DNA of 32,304 nucleotides from Rhodopirellula sp. GTDB lineage: Bacteria > Planctomycetota > Planctomycetia > Pirellulales > Thermoguttaceae. The position numbers were made by a program, and so were the translations under genes. The notes beneath the pieces were generated by a model, which was not told the origin of the DNA, did no database searches, and saw nothing but the letters and a program-made list of their open reading frames with translations. Location of the stretch: assembly GCA_012728855.1 (NCBI GenBank), contig JAAYEH010000077.1, positions 1-32,304 of the forward strand, in the 5' to 3' direction. This document shows, piece after piece, positions 17,711 through 25,679 of the stretch; the stretch's first letter is position 1, and the number at the start of each line of letters is the position of its first letter.

Positions 17711-19038
17711 ATCGCCGCGCCGATCAGCGTAGATGTCCAATCCTGGAAGGCCCGGTAACGGGTGACGCGCGACAGGATCAACTCGAAGTCGCCCCGGGCG
17801 CGCTCGATCCACTGCACGCGAGTCTCGAATGCCTCGGGCTGTGAAGGATCTTCCCAGGTCTCGGGGGCACCCGTGACGGGCCCGATCCGCCGCCACCCTG
17901 CTTCCGACCGGCGGTACAAAACAGCGTGGGCTCGGCAGGGCACGACAATCGTCTGGAAGCCGCTGCCGGAATACTCCCCGTGCCGTCCTTCCATCACAAC
18001 CGCCGTATCGATATCGCCCGGCTTCTGCGCGCCCGAGCAGGCATAGACGGCTTGCCCCTTCAGATTGGCCCGGTGGTAGGGAGCGGCATTCTGAATCTCC
18101 TCAATCTGCCACCGGGAGCCGTCCCAGCGGAGTTGCGAGACGGTCATGTCGAGAAACTTCAGAGAGCCCGAGCGGAAGTTGGGCATGTTGTGGTAGAACA
18201 GCATGGCCGGAGTGCCGTCGTCGTCGACGGCGATGTCGAGCACCCGCGACCACTCGATGCTCTCGGCGTCGTCGTAGGCGCAGGTGGCCTTTGCGGCGGT
18301 GATCGGCAGGGAAATCGCCGTGCCGTCCGATCGCTTCCACCGCACTCCCCCATCGTCCGAGAAGGCATGGTACGCGTCGCGGAACCGCTTGGTATTGGGC
18401 TCGTAGAGGCCGAAGCCCAAATGGAACGTGTCTCCCCGGGCGGCAAGGAAACCGTAGAGAAGGCCGTCGGCGGATGCCAGCGTCGTCGGCGCCGACCAGG
18501 TCGCGCCATCGGACGTGGTGCGATAGACGTGGCCTGTACCCGACAGGCGATAGCTCAACCACACCGAGCCATCCGAGCGGACCAGTGGCTTGGGATAGTT
18601 GCACGCACCCCCGTCTACGGTGACGGCGTCGTCCCATGCGCGAATGTCCCCGGCGGTGCGGGACCGGCGGGAGTAGAGCGGATTGTTGTGATGCGCGTAC
18701 AGAACGACGAGCTTTCCCGCGTGCTCGCCCGCGGGTATCACAAACAGTGAGGGAGTGCCGTGGTCGTCGTCGTACGAGTAAGTGTGGAGCACGACGGGCG
18801 AGCCAATCTTGCCCGTGGCATGGTCCCAATAGTTGACCTCGACACTACGGCGATTCTGGTAGCCGTAGTACGTCCTGCCGTTGTGGTAGACGGCGTGGGG
18901 CCTGGTCGTCCAGGAGGTAATACCCTCAGGCGCCAACGTGCTCGTTCGCCCCGGATCGGTCGTTCCTGCGTCGAGCCGCCCGGCAGCGAGCATCGCGATC
19001 GACAGCAATCCGGGAAGGAGGATCTTGAGAACTTTCAT
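17698..19038 (-). CDS. BNR_4-type beta-propeller protein, putative polysaccharide-active enzyme
   Basis: 446 residues with an N-terminal signal peptide (about 1-24, ILLPGLLSIAMLAAG). Then comes a seven-bladed propeller type sequence: RPHAVYHNGRTYYGYQNR, DHATGKIGSPVVLHTYSYDDDHGTPSLFV, and the repeated pattern of Asp-box-like blades (SDGATWSAP, SDDGGVRW). The DDHGxPSL core is characteristic of BNR_4 proteins, a group that includes ulvan lyases of PL24/PL25 and GH145-type proteins. The substrate cannot be read from the sequence. It lies 24 bp downstream of the SGNH hydrolase on the same strand, so the two are likely co-transcribed and exported together to work on a polysaccharide. Confidence 0.75.
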   Translation of the reverse strand: MKVLKILLPGLLSIAMLAAGRLDAGTTDPGRTSTLAPEGITSWTTRPHAVYHNGRTYYGYQNRRSVEVNYWDHATGKIGSPVVLHTYSYDDDHGTPSLFVIPAGEHAGKLVVLYAHHNNPLYSRRSRTAGDIRAWDDAVTVDGGACNYPKPLVRSDGSVWLSYRLSGTGHVYRTTSDGATWSAPTTLASADGLLYGFLAARGDTFHLGFGLYEPNTKRFRDAYHAFSDDGGVRWKRSDGTAISLPITAAKATCAYDDAESIEWSRVLDIAVDDDGTPAMLFYHNMPNFRSGSLKFLDMTVSQLRWDGSRWQIEEIQNAAPYHRANLKGQAVYACSGAQKPGDIDTAVVMEGRHGEYSGSGFQTIVVPCRAHAVLYRRSEAGWRRIGPVTGAPETWEDPSQPEAFETRVQWIERARGDFELILSRVTRYRAFQDWTSTLIGAAIQGK

Positions 19039-19062
19039 CGACTGTCCTCGCTGATTCGCTGA

Positions 19063-20643
19063 TTATTGGCCGCCGAGGTAATCGAGGATCTGCAGCGCGA
19101 TGAAGCGGTTGCCCGCGTTGGTCAGATGCACGCCGTCGTTGGGATCGAACAGACTGCGCTTGTCCGGGTGCGTGCGGGTCGGTTCGTACACGTCGAGATA
19201 AGCGGCGCCTGCTCGGTCGGCGACTCTTTTCGTCAATACGTTGTAACGCTCGAGTTCCTCAGGTTTGCCGAAGAGCGAATGCGGCCGGTCGGCGGCGCGG
19301 GCCTTGTCGGCATTCGCCCGGCAAATCTCGAACACCGAGGAACTGGCGGACAGCACGATGATTTTGGCCTTGGTCTCGGCGCGGATCTTCTCAAGCACCG
19401 TGCCGTAGTCCGCCTCGAACTTATCCGGCAAGACCGCCTGCGCGGCGTAATTCGACGAGCTGCTGACCTTACTGTCGTTATGGCCGAGAAAAAAGAACAC
19501 GTGCGTGGGGGGCGGCTCGAAGAGGTCGTCGTACATCGAGAGACGGTGAGCGTGGGGCTCGCGGTTCAAGCGTTCCAGCACACGAGAGATGAAGTCGCCG
19601 CCCACGCCGGCGTTGCGGAACGTGACGTTGTCGCCGAAGCGGCGCCGCAGCCAAAAGGCGAGTTTGTCCACGTAGTTATAGCCGCGCTGGAAGTCGGTGA
19701 GGCTGTCGCCAAGGAAGAGCAAGTGTGCCGGGAGCGGCTCAATGTTGACCTTGGCGGCCGCCTCCTCGAACGCATCGATGACCCCCTTCTCCGCGATGTC
19801 CGCATACGCCTCGGCCACCGCACCGGATTCGACGTGCAAGGCGATCAGGCGATGGATGCCGGTGGGTGCTATGGCGGCAAACGGCCACTGGTAGCCCGTG
19901 GTTCCAGCCGTTTCGAGAGACGAATCGTGGCAGGTGACGGTGCCGTCGGGGCCGTTGAGGAAGAATTTCAAGGCGCCCCGGCTCAGCCGTTGGCCTTGGT
20001 TCTCGGCGGAGATCTCCAGACGCGCCTCATTTCCCTGCGCGACCATCGCCAGCGGTGGCGTAATCCGCAACGCAACGCCGGCTGGTTCGACTTGGACCAG
20101 CGCCGCGTCGTCCAGGATCGCTCTGCCGCCGTCGCCGCGCACTTCGACCACGGCGCCGAAACTCTGCACTTGCGGGTCGAGCACTTGCAGTTCCTGGCTC
20201 AACTCCTGCCAGGTGTCTGTCAACGGCGTGGCTTTTTCCTGCCAAGCGTAGCTGTAGTGGATCTTGCCGGGTTGGGCCGGCCGGTACTGGATGAGGCCCA
20301 GCAGGCACTCCCCATGGCCCTTGGCCCATACCGAGAACCGAAAACGCCGCGCCGTGATCCCGGGCGGCCGCACGGATTGGAACACGCGGCCCCAGGCTTT
20401 GCCGTTCTTGGTCACGGCGGACAGTCGGAGGCCGTGTTTGCCGCCGTGGGCGGCGTCCTCGCCGGTCGCCGTCTCCAGCGAGCCCTGCCACGAACCGGCC
20501 ACCTGCCAGCCGACGGCTTGGCCCGCGTCGCGCTGCTCGAATCCCGGATTCCGGAGGAAGTTCTTGGCCTCGTCGCCCAGTACGAGCGAGGTTCCCAGCG
20601 CCAGCCATATCAGCCCCCAACTGCAACGGACCACGCGTTTCAT
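19063..20643 (-). CDS. Secreted SGNH/GDSL hydrolase with N-terminal carbohydrate-binding-like domain
   Basis: 526 residues. A signal peptide (about 1-23) is followed by a jelly-roll domain (about 28-180) beginning FLRNPGFEQRDAG, as in CBM4/9-type carbohydrate-binding modules, then a linker beta domain. The SGNH esterase domain occupies about 300-526: block I GDSLTD with the nucleophile S314, block II NAGVGGD, block III GHND with N389, and block V DGVHLTNAGN with D503 and H506. All four conserved blocks are present, so it should be active. Likely role is deacetylation of an extracellular polysaccharide, as in related acetylesterases; this is inference from the accessory domain and neighbours. 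The start has AAAGGAG about 7 bases upstream. It is the first gene of a two-gene unit with the BNR protein. Confidence 0.85.
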   Translation of the reverse strand: MKRVVRCSWGLIWLALGTSLVLGDEAKNFLRNPGFEQRDAGQAVGWQVAGSWQGSLETATGEDAAHGGKHGLRLSAVTKNGKAWGRVFQSVRPPGITARRFRFSVWAKGHGECLLGLIQYRPAQPGKIHYSYAWQEKATPLTDTWQELSQELQVLDPQVQSFGAVVEVRGDGGRAILDDAALVQVEPAGVALRITPPLAMVAQGNEARLEISAENQGQRLSRGALKFFLNGPDGTVTCHDSSLETAGTTGYQWPFAAIAPTGIHRLIALHVESGAVAEAYADIAEKGVIDAFEEAAAKVNIEPLPAHLLFLGDSLTDFQRGYNYVDKLAFWLRRRFGDNVTFRNAGVGGDFISRVLERLNREPHAHRLSMYDDLFEPPPTHVFFFLGHNDSKVSSSSNYAAQAVLPDKFEADYGTVLEKIRAETKAKIIVLSASSSVFEICRANADKARAADRPHSLFGKPEELERYNVLTKRVADRAGAAYLDVYEPTRTHPDKRSLFDPNDGVHLTNAGNRFIALQILDYLGGQ

Positions 20644-20818
20644 GGTGTTCGCTCCTTTGCCGCAATCGCCCGGGCGAGAACCGCTCCGGTCATCGGCTCA
20701 GGATACCAAACGTGCCAACGGAGGTCGAGCGGGTTCCACGGTTATGTCACGCCATCCAAGCAATCCACCACCTCGGCAGCGAGGCAAAGGCGATGATGTC
20801 CCGGAATACCGGCCTGCT

Positions 20819-20846
20819 TTGACACGATGTTCGGCGCCATTACAAT
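20819..20846 (+). promoter_or_regulatory. Sigma-70-like promoter for the beta-helix gene
   Basis: TTGACA (perfect) at 20819-20824, a 16-base spacer, and TACAAT (5 of 6) at 20841-20846. The 5' leader to the ATG at 20923 would be about 70 bases. It lies in the 279-bp spacer shared with the divergent SGNH gene. Confidence 0.6.
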
Positions 20847-20922
20847 AAAGACCTGCTTTGTCGGCGGGCGCCCAAGTGCCACAAGGTTCCCCATTCACCT
20901 AAAGGCGAAAGAGGATTTCCCA

Positions 20923-22776
20923 ATGAACAGAACGATAAAACACACGCTCTTCGTTTTCGCTGCCGCCCTGCCGCTGGCACCGCCGGCCGCCACGACGTCG
21001 GCCGCCGAGTATCATGTTGCCACGGCCGGCAACGACGCCAACGCCGGCACAGCGGCCAAGCCGCTTCGCACGATCCAGCGCGCCGCCGACCTCGCGCAGC
21101 CGGGCGATGTCGTCACGGTGCATGAAGGTGTTTACCGCGAGCGCATCAACCCGCCGCGCGGGGGCGAGTCCGACACGAAGCGGATCGTCTACCAGGCCGC
21201 TGCCGGTGAGAAGGTCGAGATCAAAGGGTCGGAAGTCGTCAGGAATTGGACGCAGGTTCAGGAGCATGTGTGGAAAGTGACGTTGCCGAATTCGTTCTTC
21301 GGTGATTTCAATCCCTACAGCGACCTCATCCGCGGCGACTGGTTCAACGGGAAAGGCCGCGAACATCACACCGGCGCCGTCTATCTCGACGGGCAGTGGC
21401 TGACCGAGGCGGCGAAGTTGGATGATGTGTTGAAGCCGGTCGGCGCCGATGCGTTTTGGTTCGCCGATGTGAAGGGCGAGAGCACGACGATCTGGGCGCA
21501 GTTCAAGGGCGTCGATCCCAACAAGCGACTGGTCGAGATCAACGTACGCCGCACGGTCTTCTATCCGGAGAAACCGGGCAGGAATTTCATCACCGTGCGA
21601 GGTTTCACGATGCGTCAGGCGGCGACGCCGTGGGCGCCGCCGACCGCCGAGCAGATCGGGTTGATCGGCACCCATTGGAGCAAAGGCTGGATCATCGAGA
21701 ACAATGTCATCAGCCACTCCATCTGTTCCGGCGTCGCGCTCGGCAAGCACGGCGATCGGTTCGATAACACGTCGGCCAACACCGCCGAGGGCTACGTCAA
21801 GACCATCGAGCGCGCTCATGCCCATGCCATCGCTTGGACCAAGGAGAACATCGGCCACCACGTCGTCCGCGGCAACACCATCTCCCACTGCGAACAGACC
21901 GGTATGGTCGGCAGCTTGGGCTGCGCGTTCAGCAGCGTCACCGGCAACATCATTCACGACATCCACGTGCGGCGATTGTTCACGGGCGCGGAGATGGCGG
22001 GGATCAAATTCCACGGTGCTATCGATGTTACTCTCAGCCAGAACCACATCTACCGCACCTGCCGGGGGATCTGGCTGGACTGGATGGCGCAGGGGACGCG
22101 CGTGACCAGGAACTTGTTGCACGACAACAACACGAGCGAGGACTTGTTTGTGGAGGTCGATCATGGGCCGTTTCTGGTGGATAACAACATCTTCCTTTCG
22201 CCGCGAGCGCTGCTCGTGAATTCCCAAGGGGGCGCCTATGTTCACAACCTGATGGTCGGCGAGGTGCGCGTCATCCACACCGAGCGACGCCAGACACCCT
22301 ATCACCCGCCACATTCCACCGTCGTGGCGGGATTGTACGGAAACCCGAGCGGCGATGACCGCTACTACAATAACCTGATGGCGCAGCACACCAGTTTGAC
22401 TCCGTACGACGCGGCTCACTTCCCGGTGTTCATGAGCGGAAACGTCTTTGTAGCCGGCGCAAAACCCTCCACGCATGAGCCATCCCCGGTCGTCGTGCCC
22501 GACTTTGATCCGGGCATCAGGCTGGCTGAAAAAGCCGACGGCTTTTACCTCGACATCACGTTCGCTCCGACTTGGGAAGCGAAACGTCCCCGCAAGCTCG
22601 TGACGACCGAGTTGTTGGGCAAAGCGAAGATACCGGGCTTGCCCTACGAGAATCCCGACGGCTCGCCGCTGGCGATCGACACCGATTATTTCGGCAAGTC
22701 ACGGGATGCATCACACCCCACGCCCGGCCCGTTCGAGAGTCCCGGAACCGGTCCGCTTTCGCTCAGAGTCTGGTGA
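20923..22776 (+). CDS. Secreted right-handed beta-helix protein, putative polysaccharide lyase/hydrolase
   Basis: 617 residues from the ATG at 20923, with GAGGA about 7 bases upstream. A signal peptide (about 1-28) is followed by YHVATAGNDANAGTAAKPLR and IQRAADLAQPGDVVTVHEGV, the DUF1565-type opening of secreted beta-helix proteins. The middle carries helix-turn patterns (IIENNVISH, VVRGNTISHCEQTG, VTLSQNHIYRTCRGIWLDW, FLVDNNIFLSPRA) of pectate-lyase-like folds. Similar architectures occur in polysaccharide lyases and in GH141-type hydrolases; catalytic residues were not identified, so the activity is open. It is divergent from the SGNH/BNR pair and probably acts on the same substrate. The frame runs intact to the TGA at 22774. 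Confidence 0.82.
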   Translation: MNRTIKHTLFVFAAALPLAPPAATTSAAEYHVATAGNDANAGTAAKPLRTIQRAADLAQPGDVVTVHEGVYRERINPPRGGESDTKRIVYQAAAGEKVEIKGSEVVRNWTQVQEHVWKVTLPNSFFGDFNPYSDLIRGDWFNGKGREHHTGAVYLDGQWLTEAAKLDDVLKPVGADAFWFADVKGESTTIWAQFKGVDPNKRLVEINVRRTVFYPEKPGRNFITVRGFTMRQAATPWAPPTAEQIGLIGTHWSKGWIIENNVISHSICSGVALGKHGDRFDNTSANTAEGYVKTIERAHAHAIAWTKENIGHHVVRGNTISHCEQTGMVGSLGCAFSSVTGNIIHDIHVRRLFTGAEMAGIKFHGAIDVTLSQNHIYRTCRGIWLDWMAQGTRVTRNLLHDNNTSEDLFVEVDHGPFLVDNNIFLSPRALLVNSQGGAYVHNLMVGEVRVIHTERRQTPYHPPHSTVVAGLYGNPSGDDRYYNNLMAQHTSLTPYDAAHFPVFMSGNVFVAGAKPSTHEPSPVVVPDFDPGIRLAEKADGFYLDITFAPTWEAKRPRKLVTTELLGKAKIPGLPYENPDGSPLAIDTDYFGKSRDASHPTPGPFESPGTGPLSLRVW

Positions 22777-22930
22777 TCAGTCTTCCCGAACTACTTCCAC
22801 GAAGTTGATCACCGGGGCCTGGTCGACCGAGTACTCTCCTGCTGCCGGAACCAAACCGATTTTCAGGTTGCCTTTCACCGCGACCGACTTGAAATCTTTG
22901 ACGATGGCTTGGTTCGTCTTACCCGCCAAT
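22777..22930 (-). pseudogene. C-terminal fragment of a malectin-like domain
   Basis: The minus frame ending at TGA 22777 reads GKTNQAIVKDFKSVAVKGNL, then KIGLVPAAGEYSVDQAPVIN and FVEVVRED. This is the last part of a malectin-like sugar-binding domain (family pattern: NKAVVKEFxxVxVxDGxLxIxLxPxxGxPxINxIEV). Nothing of the domain's N-terminal half is found upstream, where a plus-strand radical SAM fragment begins. The frame stays open back to 23064 but that part is antisense to the other fragment. Such domains are often fused to large planctomycete secreted proteins. Its stop abuts the stop of the beta-helix gene. Confidence 0.6.
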
Positions 22931-23085
22931 GTCTGGAGGTGGCCCTGGAAGCTCGGCAACCGATCGGCATTGTGACGAAAAACGCTCTGGTCACGCGCGA
23001 CCTGGACCTGCTGGGCGTCGTCGACGGTGTTCCGCCTGACGTGCAAACGGAGTTGATCGATCAATTCTCGCGGGATGCGCCGTAA
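22915..23085 (+). pseudogene. Fragment of a PA0069/Rv2578c-type radical SAM protein
   Basis: The plus frame ending at TAA 23083 reads RLTRQCLEVALEARQPIGIV followed by TKNALVTRDLDLLG. This matches the stretch after the iron-sulfur site in PA0069-family (SplB-like) radical SAM proteins, where the line VTKNALVTRDLDLL is highly conserved. The CxxxCxxC cluster and the rest of the barrel are absent, and after DLLG the sequence no longer fits the family. It is an internal fragment left by deletion or rearrangement. It overlaps the opposite-strand malectin fragment by a few bases. Confidence 0.7.
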
Positions 23086-23434
23086 AGGTGGTCGGACTCG
23101 TCGCGCAGGTTATCATTGGCAAGAGAAATTCCAGCAGCCCGGCTGCTTAGCAACCTCATTCCCCACCCGGCAGATTGGCACAACCCGTGGGGCGAGTCTG
23201 CAACCTGTCTGCCTTAAAGTCCTGCTGTCTCGATCTTCCTGACGTCCTGTATCTTCCCGTCCTCTCGGCGGCTGGTCGTTTTTTTGATAGAAGGGGGGTT
23301 ATTGGAAAACATTGCATTGAGCCGCGAAGCCGATCTCCGATATAATCCCGGGAGAGAGGACGGACTCTCCGAGTTTTTGCCAAGCCTCCCATCTTTCTTA
23401 TTTTCCAACTTCGGTCTCGCCGAAAGCGCCATCC
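23086..23434. other. Spacer upstream of the Gfo/Idh gene
   Basis: About 350 bases without a gene. It holds the promoter at 23317-23346. No other clear signal was seen. Confidence 0.5.
23317..23346 (+). promoter_or_regulatory. Sigma-70-like promoter for the Gfo/Idh gene
   Basis: TTGAGC at 23317-23322, an 18-base spacer, and a perfect TATAAT at 23341-23346. The leader to the ATG at 23435 would be about 80 bases. Confidence 0.55.
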
Positions 23435-24463
23435 ATGAAGATCCGTCTCGGCCTGATCGGCTTGGGAAACTGTTGGGAGCATCGATACCGGCCGGCGCTG
23501 CGGACGCTGGCCGATCGATTCGAGGTTCGCGCGATCTGCGAATCGGTTAGTCACCGTGCCCAGGTGGCTGCTGCGGAGTTTTCCGCTGCCGCGGTGGATG
23601 GGTTCCGTGCCTTGTCGCAGCGGGAAGACATCGACGCCATCCTCTTGCTTTCCAGCCAGTGGTACGGTCACCTGCCCATTCTCGCAGCCTGTGAAGCGGG
23701 CAAGGCGGTTTACCTGGGAACCGGTTTAGACCTGACCGCGGAGGAGGCCCGCCACCTTCAGCGGCGCGTGGAAGACGCGGGGATCGCATTCGTCGCCGAA
23801 TTCGCACGCCGCCACGCCCCCGCGACCCTGCGGCTCAAAGAACTGATCGCCACGCGACTGGGACCGCCCGAATTGATTTTTTGTCACCACCGACTTCCGG
23901 CCGACGGCCCCTCCAACCACGCCGGCCGGAACGGCTGTTGCCCCTCCAGCACACAGGAATTGGTGGAACTGGTCGACTGGTGCCGTTACGTCGTGGGCTC
24001 CGAACCAAGTTGGGTTTCCGGCATCATGCATACGGCGGAGAATCCCACGTCCGGGGATGACTACCAGATGATGAGCCTCGGTTTCCCCGAGGCGGACCGC
24101 CCGGACCGTTTCGCGGTGGCCCAGATCAGTTGCGGCCGGTACATTCCCGGCCGTTGGCGCGAAGCGCTCACCTATCGGCCACTGGCTTCACTGCAAGTCT
24201 CCTGCCGCCACGGCATCGCCTTCGTGGATCTGCCGGCAACGCTGATCTGGTTCGACGAAGCCGGACGCCACCAGGAATCGCTGGAAAGCGAGCGGCCCGT
24301 CGGCGAGCGGTTGTTGACCCAGTTTCACCGGGCGGTGACCAGCCTCGTTCGCAAGACGTCGGATCTCGACGAAACCTGCCGCGCCATCCGGGTCGTCGAG
24401 CAAGCCCACCGCAGCGATTCCGAAGGCCGCCGGATCTCCTGCCAAGAGGCGGACGAAGACTGA
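23435..24463 (+). CDS. Gfo/Idh/MocA-family oxidoreductase-like protein lacking the EKP motif
   Basis: 342 residues. The N-terminus has a Rossmann dinucleotide motif, GLIGLG (6-11), followed by the family pattern HRYRPAL, a DGFRAL segment, and DAILLLSSQWYGHLPILAACEAGK (68-90), where the family places the strand and helix before the catalytic motif. The usual EKP is replaced: residues 91-100 are AVYLGTGLDL, with no lysine. The second domain (about 120-340) is recognisable as the alpha/beta part of the family, but short. It may bind NAD(P) without the standard dehydrogenase chemistry, or catalyse a different reaction. Many planctomycetes have large numbers of such genes. It has its own promoter and converges on the anti-sigma gene. 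Confidence 0.8.
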   Translation: MKIRLGLIGLGNCWEHRYRPALRTLADRFEVRAICESVSHRAQVAAAEFSAAAVDGFRALSQREDIDAILLLSSQWYGHLPILAACEAGKAVYLGTGLDLTAEEARHLQRRVEDAGIAFVAEFARRHAPATLRLKELIATRLGPPELIFCHHRLPADGPSNHAGRNGCCPSSTQELVELVDWCRYVVGSEPSWVSGIMHTAENPTSGDDYQMMSLGFPEADRPDRFAVAQISCGRYIPGRWREALTYRPLASLQVSCRHGIAFVDLPATLIWFDEAGRHQESLESERPVGERLLTQFHRAVTSLVRKTSDLDETCRAIRVVEQAHRSDSEGRRISCQEADED

Positions 24464-24514
24464 GAGTGGAGACCCAAACTTCCCGGCCGGCTCCCGACAC
24501 TGGACTCTCGACGA

Positions 24515-25042
24515 TCAATCGGGAGAACGGGTCTCTTCCGCCGACCCCGCCAACCAGGGCAGGAACTCAACGCGGACGGGAACCGTGTCGGCCAGCATCG
24601 CCAGTGCGCTCCGTGCGTCTTGATCGAGATAGGCCCAGCGGCTGTCGACCGTGGAACTCACCAGCAGGTCGAGCTGAGCAAGGGCGCTTTCCTCCAGATC
24701 GGCCCACGGATCCTCCTCCGCAGCGATCGGCTCGACGGGCACGACTTCGGCCTCAGCCACTTTCGTGGCATCGGGTCGCGAAGGCCTGGCGAGGCCACTC
24801 GAGCCGAGCCATACCGCCCCGGCGGCGACCGACACGGCCAGAACCGCGGCGGCGGCGACCCAGCGACGAGTACGGTCCGGGCGATCACCCAATCCCAGCG
24901 GCATGATCCGGCGACGTCGGCAGACTTCGTCGTGGAGGCGACGGTGAATCCGCTCGGAGAAATCCGGGCGAGTGAGGCTTGCTTCCTGCAGGATTTGACG
25001 CCGCAGGGCGTTTTCCTCGTGGCGATCGATGTTTTCAGGCAT
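24515..25042 (-). CDS. Probable membrane-bound anti-sigma factor
   Basis: 175 residues from the ATG at 25042, with TTGGAGG about 7 bases upstream. It overlaps the end of the sigma gene by 8 bases, suggesting translational coupling. The cytoplasmic N-terminus (1-60) is charged and helical, with DFSERIHRRLHDEV; there is no zinc-binding HxxxCxxC motif, so it is not a ZAS-type anti-sigma. One membrane segment lies at about 61-80 (WVAAAAVLAVSVAAGAVWLG). The outer part (about 85-175) is acidic and unrecognised. The call rests on position and topology; family homology is weak. Confidence 0.6.
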   Translation of the reverse strand: MPENIDRHEENALRRQILQEASLTRPDFSERIHRRLHDEVCRRRRIMPLGLGDRPDRTRRWVAAAAVLAVSVAAGAVWLGSSGLARPSRPDATKVAEAEVVPVEPIAAEEDPWADLEESALAQLDLLVSSTVDSRWAYLDQDARSALAMLADTVPVRVEFLPWLAGSAEETRSPD

Positions 25043-25670
25043 GGCGGGCCTCCAAGGGGGCAGCCCAAGAATTCGCGTCTTCGACGCGGGCGTCTGATCC
25101 ACGTACGGCCGCATCGGTCGGGCCAAGTACTTGCAAGTGAGGCAAGAGTCGCTTGCGTGCGCGGAACATCGCGGTCTTGACGGCTGCCGACGATCGTCCC
25201 AGCACGATGGCGATGTCCGCCAGCGGCATCTCCTCCACGTAATGCAGCCACAAGGCCGTTTGCTCCGGTTCGGAGAGCACTCGCCGGGCCACCTCCCACA
25301 AATAGCGGCGATCATCTTTTTCCATGAGGTTTTCCAGTGGGCTGCGGGCGTTGGCGGGCGCATCGCCATAGTCCGCCGTCGCCTGCAGTCGCGGCTTGCG
25401 CCGCCCGTTCATGCTCACCCGTCGGGCGATCGTGAACAGCCATGTGGCGAACTTCCAGCGGGGAGAATAGCGGTGCAGGTTTTCGTAAACGCGGACGAAT
25501 GTATCCTGCAGCAAATCCTCCGCGTCGGAAGGCGAGGCCCGGTGCCGCAGAAAGTGCAGCACCGGAACCTGAAACCTTCGCATCAACTCGTCGAAACTTT
25601 CCGCGCACCCCCGGCCGGCTCGGCTGACGAGTTCTTCATCGCTCAGCAAAATGTCCGGGCGTGAGTGCAT
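25035..25670 (-). CDS. ECF-family RNA polymerase sigma factor
   Basis: 211 residues. Region 2 spans about 26-92: FDELMRRF, then DAEDLLQDTFVRVYENLHRY and FATWLFTIARRVSMNGRR, with the core-binding and -10 recognition helices. Region 4 spans about 130-178: VLSEPEQTALWLHYVEEMPL and ADIAIVLGRSSAAVKTAMFR, a helix-turn-helix. The long tail (180-211) is unusual but short. The start has GGAGAGG about 5 bases upstream and follows the upstream gene by 9 bases. It sits between a secreted protein gene and a membrane protein gene, a typical regulatory unit in which the downstream membrane protein would hold the sigma factor inactive. Confidence 0.92.
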   Translation of the reverse strand: MHSRPDILLSDEELVSRAGRGCAESFDELMRRFQVPVLHFLRHRASPSDAEDLLQDTFVRVYENLHRYSPRWKFATWLFTIARRVSMNGRRKPRLQATADYGDAPANARSPLENLMEKDDRRYLWEVARRVLSEPEQTALWLHYVEEMPLADIAIVLGRSSAAVKTAMFRARKRLLPHLQVLGPTDAAVRGSDARVEDANSWAAPLEARHA

Positions 25671-25679
25671 GGACCTCTC

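Noticed and set aside
16145..17896. 583-codon minus-strand open frame
   Set aside because: Antisense of cusC; no family pattern and Arg/Gln/Gly-rich composition.
19066..20796. 576-codon plus-strand open frame
   Set aside because: Antisense of the SGNH hydrolase, which has all four catalytic blocks.
20899..22476. 525-codon minus-strand open frame
   Set aside because: Antisense of the beta-helix gene; composition is typical of a mirror frame.
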